This document shows positions 1 through 5,905 of a stretch of DNA of 7,550 bases, one piece after another (positions within the stretch are counted from its first letter, which is position 1; the number at the start of each line of letters is the position of its first letter). Source of the stretch: an uncultured bacterium. GTDB lineage: Bacteria > Bacillota > Clostridia > Lachnospirales > Lachnospiraceae. The notes under the pieces were generated by a model. The model made no database searches. It saw only the letters and a list, made by a program, of their open reading frames with translations, and was not told where the DNA came from. The stretch spans positions 1 through 7,550 of the forward strand of contig CAMNLO010000072.1 of the NCBI GenBank assembly GCA_946543095.1. The letters run 5' to 3'. Both the position numbers and the translations under genes were made by a program.

Positions 1-702
1 TCCGTATTTTCTCAGGAGTTCTGTGTGTTCATCCGTATTCGTTCCCTCAAAGCAGTGATACAGATCCCTGACAATCTCAAGATGCAGCCTGTAAATATCT
101 TCTCCCTGCATCTTCCCCTTTTCTTCCACCATACGGCGCTTATCATCCGGCAGCTCTCTGAAGGTCACAATCCCCGGATATTGTTCCACAAGCGGATTCG
201 TTGCCTCAGGCTTTCCTGTATCTTCGCATTCCGTCAGCCCGGTCAATTTCCCTGCAATCATGCTTCCCGATTTTGCACTCATGATTTCCTCCCGTTCCGT
301 TTGAACTCCGGCCTTGTAGGCATCCAATATGTCACCACTCTCTTTTTTCCTCAGAACCTTCTCTTTGATGACCTCGATCCGCTTTCGGTATTCCTCCGAA
401 TTCAGGGCCGCAACGCTCCTGTTCTCTCCCATATAGATCCCGCGTCTGTATGGAAGATACTGCTGAACGGCTTTTTCTGATGTGCAGAGTATCCCGGCGA
501 TCTCGGATACACTCTTCCCCTCACCCAGCAGTCTCTGTATCTCATCACTGGTCGCCGACGACCATAGTCCCTCCGTGATCAGCACTCTGCGCACCTTGAC
601 CTCGGAGACGCCGTTCTTTAATGCCGTTTCTTTTACCGACTCCGTGTCAGCGAAGTCTTTTATGATCTGCCTGTAGCTCTCATCATTCATATCGTGTGGC
701 AT
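1..702 (-). CDS. Predicted DNA-binding protein with two helix-turn-helix units (partial, C-terminus beyond left edge)
   Basis: I translated this frame by hand: it is open for 234 codons from ATG at 702-700 to the window edge with no stop, so the C-terminus is missing. The start is well supported by AAAGGAGG (717-710), 7 nt upstream. Two HTH-like segments are visible. One is around residues 22-43 (SVKETALKNGVSEVKVRRV), the other around 64-84 (SVSEIAGILCTSEKAVQQYL), separated by a short linker with LITEGLW. After residue 95 the protein is charged and probably helical, with no motif I can name. No catalytic site, signal peptide or membrane segment is seen. It has its own apparent promoter downstream of a likely terminator, so it is probably not part of the cys operon. 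It may be a transcription regulator or an accessory-element protein; I cannot assign its target. The CDS call is firm, the function is not. Confidence 0.8.
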   Translation of the reverse strand, partial: MPHDMNDESYRQIIKDFADTESVKETALKNGVSEVKVRRVLITEGLWSSATSDEIQRLLGEGKSVSEIAGILCTSEKAVQQYLPYRRGIYMGENRSVAALNSEEYRKRIEVIKEKVLRKKESGDILDAYKAGVQTEREEIMSAKSGSMIAGKLTGLTECEDTGKPEATNPLVEQYPGIVTFRELPDDKRRMVEEKGKMQGEDIYRLHLEIVRDLYHCFEGTNTDEHTELLRKYG

Positions 703-720
703 TGGCTTTCCTCCTTTGTG

Positions 721-775
721 TCTGTCAATCTAACTACGATTATGATATTGTGCACCGTTATATCTGTCAACCTAA
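721..775 (-). repeat. Two direct copies of TTAGRTTGACAGA flanking the -10 of the HTH promoter
   Basis: On the minus strand TTAGGTTGACAGA (775-763) and TTAGATTGACAGA (733-721) are identical except for one base and lie in the same orientation, 42 bp apart, which is about four helical turns. The upstream copy contains the -35 box. The downstream copy lies just ahead of the ribosome binding site. A partial third match, TTAGATTGA, is at 957-949. This arrangement would suit operator sites for an autoregulating DNA-binding protein, but that role is inferred. Alternatively the second copy is a duplicated -35 with no function. Confidence 0.5.
742..770 (-). promoter_or_regulatory. Sigma-A-type promoter for the HTH gene
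   Basis: Read on the minus strand, a perfect -35 box TTGACA (770-765) is followed by a 17-nt spacer and the -10-like hexamer TATCAT (747-742), which matches TATAAT at five of six positions. It sits about 40 nt upstream of the HTH start codon and just downstream of a likely terminator, as expected for a new transcription unit. The -35 lies inside one copy of a 13-bp direct repeat, which suggests regulation at this site. Confidence 0.65.
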
Positions 776-797
776 TGTTTTTGCATAGCATCTGTAC

Positions 798-842
798 AAA
801 AATCCCGATGTCCGGTTCTGTTTCATACCTTACATCGGGATT
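798..842 (-). terminator. Candidate rho-independent terminator after the cys operon
   Basis: The minus strand reads AATCCCGATGT (842-832), a 20-nt loop, then the exact complement ACATCGGGATT (811-801), running into five T (802-798). The 11-bp stem is perfect and has a GC-rich core. The loop may add a GGT/ACC pairing (829-827 with 816-814). The T run is short and partly within the stem, and the loop is large, so termination may be partial. It lies about 190 nt past the cysQ stop and just before the HTH promoter, which fits the end of the cys operon transcript. The other strand has no T run after the stem. Confidence 0.55.
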
Positions 843-1029
843 GATGATCTGTGTCGGTTATTCACTATCTTCCCCCCCATAACATCACCGATCCTTTCCT
901 GAACGTTTGACTTGTTCTTCGTCAGTTGTTGTCTCGCAACGCTGTAAATCAATCTAATGATAACACCGAGCGACAGGGCTGACAGTGCCTGTTTTCCTGT
1001 TCATAAAAGCATTAAAATTTACGCGTAAT

Positions 1030-1812
1030 TCATCGCAGACGATTCTTCAATTGATTGATCAGATAGAATCCCTTCCGGTTTAGTGGATCCTCCCTGTTAT
1101 AGAGCATCTCCGTATCATCCATCTGCCGAAAGATCGCTCCCGCCTCCTCAGCAATGCACTGCATCGCAGCCGTGTCCCATTCCATGGTAGGATTAAAGCG
1201 GTAATAGATTTCGGCTTCCCCAGCCGCCACAAGACAGCCCTTTAAAGAGCTGCCGATGCTCTTCAGATTTTTCAGCTGATACTTCCCGATCAATTCATCC
1301 ATCTCTTTGCAGCCATGGGAATTACTCATCACCACCCTGAGCGCAGTTATGTCTGTGATCGAAGAAACCTGAAGCCTTCTTTTTTCTCCGTTTTTGCTTT
1401 CCAGAAAGGAGCCTTCCTTTTGAGCAGCGTAATACAGATCTCCTGTCACAGGAACATAGATCACCCCCATTACTGATCTGTGCTCAAAAGAGAGTGCGAT
1501 GTTTACCGTGAACTGTCCGTTTCTTTTTAAAAACTCCTTCGTGCCGTCCAAAGGATCCACGATAAAACAAAGCCTGTTTTCCAGTCTGGAAAGATCATCC
1601 TTTCCCTCTTCGGAAAGGATCGCGTGATCCGGAAAATGCTTTTGCAAAAGCTCCGTGATAATGGCATTTGCCGCCTTATCCGCTGCGGTAAGAGGCATAT
1701 CGCCATCCTTGTATTCCACATTCAGGTCTTCTGCTCCGTTATAGATCTCAAGGATCTTCCGGCCTGCTGCCACCGCTGCCTGCTTTGCGATCTTTAATTC
1801 TTCATCCCACAT
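1030..1812 (-). CDS. cysQ: CysQ, 3'(2'),5'-bisphosphate nucleotidase
   Basis: This 260-residue protein belongs to the inositol monophosphatase fold, Mg-dependent phosphatases. CysQ hydrolyses 3'-phosphoadenosine 5'-phosphate (PAP) to AMP, and in some species also PAPS, preventing PAP build-up during sulfate metabolism. Metal-binding motifs are intact: LSEE (66-69), DPLDGTKEF (86-94) and WDTAA (212-216). The stretch GSSLKGCLVAAGEAEIYYRF (187-206) matches the CysQ branch rather than plain inositol monophosphatases. Length is near the usual 245-265. No signal peptide is seen, so it is cytoplasmic. The ATG is preceded by AGGG about 7 nt upstream. It is the last gene of the operon, downstream of the sulfate transporter, which supports a PAP-recycling role beside the CysNC kinase domain. 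Confidence 0.93.
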   Translation of the reverse strand: MWDEELKIAKQAAVAAGRKILEIYNGAEDLNVEYKDGDMPLTAADKAANAIITELLQKHFPDHAILSEEGKDDLSRLENRLCFIVDPLDGTKEFLKRNGQFTVNIALSFEHRSVMGVIYVPVTGDLYYAAQKEGSFLESKNGEKRRLQVSSITDITALRVVMSNSHGCKEMDELIGKYQLKNLKSIGSSLKGCLVAAGEAEIYYRFNPTMEWDTAAMQCIAEEAGAIFRQMDDTEMLYNREDPLNRKGFYLINQLKNRLR

Positions 1813-1821
1813 ACTCTTCCC

Positions 1822-1902
1822 TTACTTCCTCTTTGGATCACGTCTGGCATTCCCTTCTGCTGTCTGAGCGCACACATATTTGAACACTCGTCTCTCAGAC
1901 AT
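1822..1902 (-). CDS. Candidate small ORF (26 residues) between cysA and cysQ
   Basis: An ATG at 1902-1900 opens 5 nt after the cysA stop and reads 26 codons to TAA at 1824-1822, leaving 9 nt before the cysQ ATG. AGGATAGGA upstream, overlapping the end of cysA, is a plausible ribosome binding site. The AGGG for cysQ comes right after the small ORF's stop codon. The predicted peptide starts MSERRVFKYVC and ends ARRDPKRK. It is basic (8 Lys/Arg of 26), has one cysteine and no membrane segment. I recognise no family. Precise packing between two genes favours a translated coupling or small protein gene. Against it are its shortness, varied arginine codons (AGA, CGA, CGT, AGG), and the chance of an open frame in an 80-nt gap. 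It could also be an untranslated spacer or a decayed remnant. Confidence 0.35.
   Translation of the reverse strand: MSERRVFKYVCAQTAEGNARRDPKRK
1861..1901 (-). other. Intercistronic hairpin between cysA and cysQ
   Basis: TGTCTGAG (1901-1894 on the minus strand) pairs perfectly with CTCAGACA (1868-1861) across a 25-nt loop. The 5' arm includes the TG of the candidate small ORF start codon, so folding could limit initiation there. There is no T run after it, so it is not a terminator. It might be an mRNA stability or processing element setting the amount of cysQ relative to the transporter genes. The stem is only 8 bp with a long loop, so it may be fortuitous. Confidence 0.3.
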
Positions 1903-1907
1903 TATTC

Positions 1908-3011
1908 CTATCCTACAAAATACCCACTGTCTCCATACAGATACTTTTCCAGCTGATCGGAGCTGTCATCGCCAAGATTTCCGTTTTTCATCAGTTCAAT
2001 ATCGTTTCCCTTAACCGCAAACAGGCGGTAAACGATCACATTCATCTGCTCCCCAATCTCAATGGGGCGCCTTTCCAGGGACCTGTGGCATACCAGCTCC
2101 ATTCCGCCTACGTCCAGCTTCACGGCATAGGTGTTGCCCCGGAATACAATATCTTTGATCACGCCCTTTTCGGCAAAAGGCAGGATCTTTTTGAAATGCG
2201 CATTGTCGCTCTTGAAAGCCTCCACGAACTCCGGCCGGATCACTGCATGATCATAGCCTTCAGCGGAAAAACCCTTTAACCTGCCGAAATCCTTAATGAT
2301 AACAGGCTCTCCGATAAAGCCTGCGACAAACGCCGTTTTCGGTGTCCGATAGATCTCACCCGGGGTTCCGGTCTGCTCGATCCTTCCCTTGTCCATAACA
2401 ATGATCCCATCAGCCACCTCCACCGCTTCATCCTGATCATGGGTAACGAAGATGCTCGTGATCCCCACCCTATGGATCATATCCCTAAGCCATCTGCGAA
2501 GCTCCCCCCGCACCTTTGCGTCGATCGCGGCAAAGGGCTCGTCCAGAAGCAGCACCGAGGGTTCAGGCGCAAGGGCCCTCGCAAAGGCCACCCGCTGTCT
2601 CTGGCCTCCGGAAAGCTCATTGGGAAAACGTTTCTCCAGCCCCTTAAGCTCCACCAGAGAAAGCAGCTCCTCCACTCTGTTCTTAACCTCTTCGCGGCTC
2701 ATTTTCTGCACTTTCAGCCCAAAGGCTATGTTCTCATAAACATTCATATATCGAAACAGCGCATAGTTCTGGAAAACAAAACCGATGCCTCTTTCCCTGG
2801 GCTCCAGTTCGTTGACCCGCTTCCCATCGATACGGATCTCGCCTTCATCCGCTGTTTCAAGGCCCGCGATCATACGGAGCACAGTGGTCTTCCCGCTCCC
2901 ACTGGGCCCTAACAGCGCCGAGAGCTTCCCTTTTTCAATACCGAAGCTGACCCCCTGAGAAGCCTTCACATTGCCGAAAGATTTGTTGATATCCTGCAAT
3001 TCTACAAACAT
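1908..3011 (-). CDS. cysA: CysA, sulfate/thiosulfate ABC transporter ATP-binding protein
   Basis: This is the ATPase subunit of the sulfate importer, 367 residues, close to the E. coli CysA length. Motifs in order: Walker A GPSGSGKT (35-42), Q-loop Q81 within FQNYALF, ABC signature LSGGQ (133-137), Walker B LLLDEP (154-159) and the switch histidine in THD (190-192). DAKVRGELRRWLR (164-176) is typical of the CysA subfamily. The C-terminal third is a TOBE-like regulatory domain, followed by a short acidic and polar tail. It acts on the cytoplasmic face with CysT and CysW. The start ATG shares one base with the cysW stop (TAATG), indicating translational coupling, and AGGG lies a few bases upstream. 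All catalytic motifs look intact. Confidence 0.95.
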   Translation of the reverse strand: MFVELQDINKSFGNVKASQGVSFGIEKGKLSALLGPSGSGKTTVLRMIAGLETADEGEIRIDGKRVNELEPRERGIGFVFQNYALFRYMNVYENIAFGLKVQKMSREEVKNRVEELLSLVELKGLEKRFPNELSGGQRQRVAFARALAPEPSVLLLDEPFAAIDAKVRGELRRWLRDMIHRVGITSIFVTHDQDEAVEVADGIIVMDKGRIEQTGTPGEIYRTPKTAFVAGFIGEPVIIKDFGRLKGFSAEGYDHAVIRPEFVEAFKSDNAHFKKILPFAEKGVIKDIVFRGNTYAVKLDVGGMELVCHRSLERRPIEIGEQMNVIVYRLFAVKGNDIELMKNGNLGDDSSDQLEKYLYGDSGYFVG

Positions 3012-3898
3012 TATGATCGCCCTGTTTTATTCATATGATATTCTGTAAAGGTTTTAAGCACCAGAAGCAGCATTGCCATCAAAACCAGAATGGAGGAAAC
3101 GGCAAACGCCGCGACGATGGAATCCGCCGAACCGGAAAGGTAGAGGGCATCCACCTCCAGCGGAAGTGTGAAGGTCTCTCCCCTGGTCCTGGATAAAGCG
3201 TTGACCGCACCGAACTCCCCCAGTGCCCGGGCTGTGCACAGTATCATTCCATACAGAAGTGCCCATTTCATATGGGGCAGCGTGATCCTTCGGAAAACTG
3301 TAAACGCTCCGGCGCCCATCAGGCCCGCAGCCTCCTCCTCGTCTGTTCCCGCCGCATTTAAAACAGGAATGATCTCCCTGGAAATGAAGGGAAAGGTGAC
3401 AAATATCGTGGCCAGCACCACTCCCGGAAGTGCGAAAACAATCTTCACCCCTAAACCCGTCAGACTGTTCAGATCGTCCACAACAGGAGAAAGCCAGCCC
3501 GTCCTGCCAAACAGCATGATGTAGGAAAGACCTGCGATCACCGGGGAGACAGAAAACGGGATATCGATCAGGGCGCCCAGCACCTGCTTGCCCCTAAAGG
3601 AATAGCGGGTCAGCAGGATGCCCGCCATGATGCCGAAAAATGTGTTGACAAGCAAAGCGATCCCGGCTGCAAATAGACTTAACTGCAACGCAGAGATCAC
3701 GTTTTCTGTAGTAATGGCAGATAGATAGAAGGCCGCTCCCTTACTGAAGCTCTGCACGATCACATATCCTAAGGGGAGCACCAGCATAACCGCCGCAAAG
3801 ATCGTGCTGATGATGATCAGAACCCGTTCAATGCTTCTGTGGCGAATCCCTTTCAATTTTGCGTTATCCTTCCTGTCTGTCATTTTTTCTTCTGTCAT
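3011..3898 (-). CDS. cysW: CysW, sulfate ABC transporter permease
   Basis: CysW is the second membrane subunit of the sulfate importer. From the ATG at 3898 it has 295 residues, near the E. coli length of about 291. A basic N-terminus is followed by a first membrane segment around residues 26-48 and several more hydrophobic spans. The CysW-like stretch DIPFSVSPVIAGL is at 112-124. The EAA loop that contacts CysA begins at EEEAAGLMGAG (187-197), and ARALGEFGAV follows. The start is uncertain. The frame extends to a TTG at 3940 without good support. The ATG at 3898 has AAGAGG placed too close (1 nt), and the ATG at 3883 is weakly preceded. The gene ends in TAA overlapping the cysA ATG. Confidence 0.92.
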   Translation of the reverse strand: MTEEKMTDRKDNAKLKGIRHRSIERVLIIISTIFAAVMLVLPLGYVIVQSFSKGAAFYLSAITTENVISALQLSLFAAGIALLVNTFFGIMAGILLTRYSFRGKQVLGALIDIPFSVSPVIAGLSYIMLFGRTGWLSPVVDDLNSLTGLGVKIVFALPGVVLATIFVTFPFISREIIPVLNAAGTDEEEAAGLMGAGAFTVFRRITLPHMKWALLYGMILCTARALGEFGAVNALSRTRGETFTLPLEVDALYLSGSADSIVAAFAVSSILVLMAMLLLVLKTFTEYHMNKTGRS

Positions 3899-3919
3899 GC
3901 CTCTTGACAAGATCAATTG

Positions 3920-3945
3920 CCGGGTAAGCCGACTCACCAACCCGG
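3920..3945 (-). other. Hairpin in the cysT-cysW gap
   Basis: On the minus strand CCGGGT (3945-3940) pairs with ACCCGG (3925-3920) across a 14-nt loop, in the largest gap within the operon (about 73 nt from the cysT stop to the likely cysW start). No T run follows, so it is unlikely to terminate. It would bury a TTG at 3940 that could otherwise extend cysW. It may affect mRNA processing or cysW translation, or be incidental. Confidence 0.3.
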
Positions 3946-3971
3946 TCTATAATTTTTCCGATCCGGTAAGA

Positions 3972-4811
3972 TCAGATATCGTTCACTCTTCTGCTCTGTC
4001 TGATCTGGACCAAATTGATCCCCAGAAGGATCAGAAAGGAGATCACCAGCATCACAAGGGCAATGGCCGCAGCTCCTTCATAGTCCATATAGTTCAGTTT
4101 CTGCATGATGACATAGCTCACCACCTGGGTGTGTGCCTTTGCACTGTTCCCGGAAATATAGATCACGCTTCCGTACTCGCCGATCCCTCTGGCAAAGGCC
4201 AGTCCGAAGCCGGTCAAAAGCGCCGGCCCAAGCTCCGGCAGGACCACTCTTCCGAAGGTATAAATGCTGCCGGCTCCCATGATATGCGCCGCTTCTTCAT
4301 ATTGCGGATCAAGCTTTCGCAGCACCGGTTCAATTGTGCGCACCACAAAGGGAATGCCCACAAACACCATGGCCAGAACGATCCCGGCATGGGTATAGGA
4401 GATATCGATCCCTATGGCAGAGAGATATTTCCCCGGGAAACCTGTGTCCGAATACATTTTGGAAAGGGTGATCCCCGCCACGGCTGTGGGCAGGGCGAAG
4501 GGCAGCTCGATGAGCCCGTCCAGAAACGGCTTATAGAAGAAATCGCAGCGTACAAGAGTCCATGCCAGGATCAGCCCGAAAACACAGTTGATAAACGCCG
4601 CAAGAAAGGCGCAGCCAATGCTTGTAAGAAACGCGCAGATCACATTCTTTTCGGTGATGATCTCAAAGAATCTTTGCGGAGACAGGGTGAACCCTTTGAG
4701 AAGAACAGACGCCAACGGGATCAGGATCAGCACGCTTAACATGGATAAAGTGACCCCGAAGGTCAGTCCGAAGCCACTTTGTTTTTTTGCTTTAATTCCC
4801 GTAGATCTCAT
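3972..4811 (-). CDS. cysT: CysT (CysU), sulfate ABC transporter permease
   Basis: CysT is one of the two membrane subunits forming the sulfate channel. From ATG 4811 it has 279 residues, matching the usual 275-280. The first membrane segment spans about residues 14-38, after a basic KAKK N-terminus. The family stretch ELPFALPTAVAGITL lies at 102-116. The EAA loop starts at EEAAHIMGAG (172-181) and continues to the conserved ARGIGEYGSV. The frame remains open upstream to 4934, but that would add about 41 residues overlapping sbp in another frame, with no membrane-protein character, so I chose 4811. The ATG lies inside the last codons of sbp, giving a 20-nt overlap. GGCGGCG upstream is a weak ribosome binding site, so translational coupling from sbp is likely. 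Confidence 0.92.
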   Translation of the reverse strand: MRSTGIKAKKQSGFGLTFGVTLSMLSVLILIPLASVLLKGFTLSPQRFFEIITEKNVICAFLTSIGCAFLAAFINCVFGLILAWTLVRCDFFYKPFLDGLIELPFALPTAVAGITLSKMYSDTGFPGKYLSAIGIDISYTHAGIVLAMVFVGIPFVVRTIEPVLRKLDPQYEEAAHIMGAGSIYTFGRVVLPELGPALLTGFGLAFARGIGEYGSVIYISGNSAKAHTQVVSYVIMQKLNYMDYEGAAAIALVMLVISFLILLGINLVQIRQSRRVNDI

Positions 4812-5859
4812 CAAATACGCCGCCGTTTTGGAAAAACATTGCAAATGCGGAATCCCAGCCTCCGAATTCTTCCACGGTGCAAAGCTCCATACCCAGATCG
4901 AATTTGTCCGCATATTCCTGCAGGATCTTTTCATCGGAAGGTCTGTAGCCGTATTCCCCGATCAGCTTCTGAGCCTCCTCCGTATAAAGATAGGAAAGAT
5001 ACTCCTTTGCCAGCTCCTGCGTCCCGTTCTTATCCGCGTTTTCATCCACAATGGCCACGCTGGGCTGGGCCAGAATACTGACAGAGGGAGATACGATCTC
5101 ATACTCCCCCGGGTATTCCCGTACAGTCTGCAAAGCTTCATTCTCCCAGGAAACCAGCACATCTCCCTGACCGTTTTCCACAAAGGTCGTGGTGGCGCCT
5201 CTGGCACCGGAATCCATGACCAGCACATTCCCGTAGAGCTTTGCCATAAAGTCCTTTATCTTTGCTTCATCGCCGCCAAACTGATTTCCGGCATAATGCC
5301 AGGCCGCCAGGAAGTTCCAGCAGGCTGCGCCGCTGCTCTTGGGATCCGGTGAGATCACACCGACGCCTTCCCGCACCAGATCGTCCCAATCCTTTATCCC
5401 CTTGGGATTCCCTGTGCGGACAAGGAACACGATGGAGGAGGTGTACGGAGAGGAATCCCTTTCAAACTCGCTGATCCAGTCTCCCCGGATCAGTCCTGCC
5501 TCTTCGATCAGCGTGATGTCATGGGCCAGCGCCAGAGTCACCACATCCGCATCCGCGCCTTCCACCACGGATCTGGCCTGTCCGCCGCTGCCTCCGTGGG
5601 ACTGAACGATGGTGACATCCTTCCCGGTCTTATCCTTATAGTATTTCACAAACATCTCATTATATGCCGCATAAAGCTCCCGGGTGGGATCATAGGAAAC
5701 ATTGGTCAGCTTCAATGCTCCGTCTTCCTTTGCCTCCCCGGCATTTCCTCCCCCGCAGCCGGCGAGCATGAAAACCAATGCTGCACACAACAGTGCAGTC
5801 ATGTACCTTACTGTCCTTGTCCTGTTCCGGATCCCCGTTTCTTTTTTTCCGTTTTCCAT
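4792..5859 (-). CDS. sbp: Sulfate-binding lipoprotein of the ABC importer (Sbp/CysP family)
   Basis: This is the extracytoplasmic receptor that captures sulfate and delivers it to CysT/CysW. From ATG 5859 it has 355 residues. A basic N-region (KK, RNRTR) leads into the hydrophobic stretch ALLCAALVFM and lipobox LAGC with Cys35, followed by a Gly-rich linker. This points to a membrane-anchored lipoprotein of a Gram-positive cell. Family motifs include SYDPTRELY (55-63), QSHGGSGGQARSV (86-98), PDPKSSGAACWNFL in the middle, and WENEA further on, all typical of Sbp/CysP. Whether thiosulfate also binds cannot be read from the sequence. An alternative ATG at 5895 lies 10 nt after the cysNC stop with AGGA 5 nt upstream, but it gives an unusually long N-region. 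ATG 5859 has AAAGGG nearby. The stop lies 20 nt inside cysT. Confidence 0.92.
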   Translation of the reverse strand: MENGKKETGIRNRTRTVRYMTALLCAALVFMLAGCGGGNAGEAKEDGALKLTNVSYDPTRELYAAYNEMFVKYYKDKTGKDVTIVQSHGGSGGQARSVVEGADADVVTLALAHDITLIEEAGLIRGDWISEFERDSSPYTSSIVFLVRTGNPKGIKDWDDLVREGVGVISPDPKSSGAACWNFLAAWHYAGNQFGGDEAKIKDFMAKLYGNVLVMDSGARGATTTFVENGQGDVLVSWENEALQTVREYPGEYEIVSPSVSILAQPSVAIVDENADKNGTQELAKEYLSYLYTEEAQKLIGEYGYRPSDEKILQEYADKFDLGMELCTVEEFGGWDSAFAMFFQNGGVFDEIYGN

Positions 5860-5905
5860 CTGACCCTTTCCGGATGTATCGATAAACGCATACATCTCTT
5901 TCCTG

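Larger units (their letters stand above)
703..1029. other. Intergenic region between cysQ and the HTH gene
   Basis: No convincing gene lies in these 327 bases. In minus-strand order it holds a 10-bp palindrome TTACGCGTAA (1028-1019) just after the cysQ stop, a stretch without clear signals, a run of seven G (878-872), a hairpin with a short T run (842-798), a sigma-A-like promoter (770-742), two copies of a 13-bp direct repeat, and the Shine-Dalgarno site of the HTH gene. Short ATG-led frames here, such as a 15-codon one near 880, lack well-placed ribosome binding sites or end quickly. Confidence 0.7.

Noticed and set aside
25..676. Plus-strand open frames at 25-480 and 482-676
   Set aside because: They lie opposite the HTH gene, whose minus-strand frame has a strong Shine-Dalgarno site, promoter and HTH motifs.
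872..878. Run of seven G (minus strand) as a possible phase-variation tract
   Set aside because: It is not inside a supported gene or between promoter elements, so slippage has no evident effect.
694..882. Plus-strand 62-codon hydrophobic frame in the intergenic region
   Set aside because: It starts with GTG inside the HTH gene, lacks a ribosome binding site, and crosses the promoter and hairpin of the other strand.
923..944. Small hairpin CAG-GTTG-tctcg-CAAC-CTG after cysQ
   Set aside because: Only four contiguous base pairs plus a flanking CAG/CTG, and no T run on the minus strand; likely chance.
968..990. Inverted repeat ACAGG...CCTGT shortly after the cysQ stop
   Set aside because: Only five pairs with no T run; the 842-798 hairpin is a better terminator candidate.
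3804..4739. Long plus-strand open frame (311 codons) opposite cysT and cysW
   Set aside because: It is antisense to two clear permease genes, its translation is rich in His, Gln and Arg without domains, and no operon or convincing ribosome binding site supports it.
4588..5352. Plus-strand open frame of 254 codons opposite cysT and sbp
   Set aside because: Shadow of conserved genes on the other strand; its product shows no recognisable family features.
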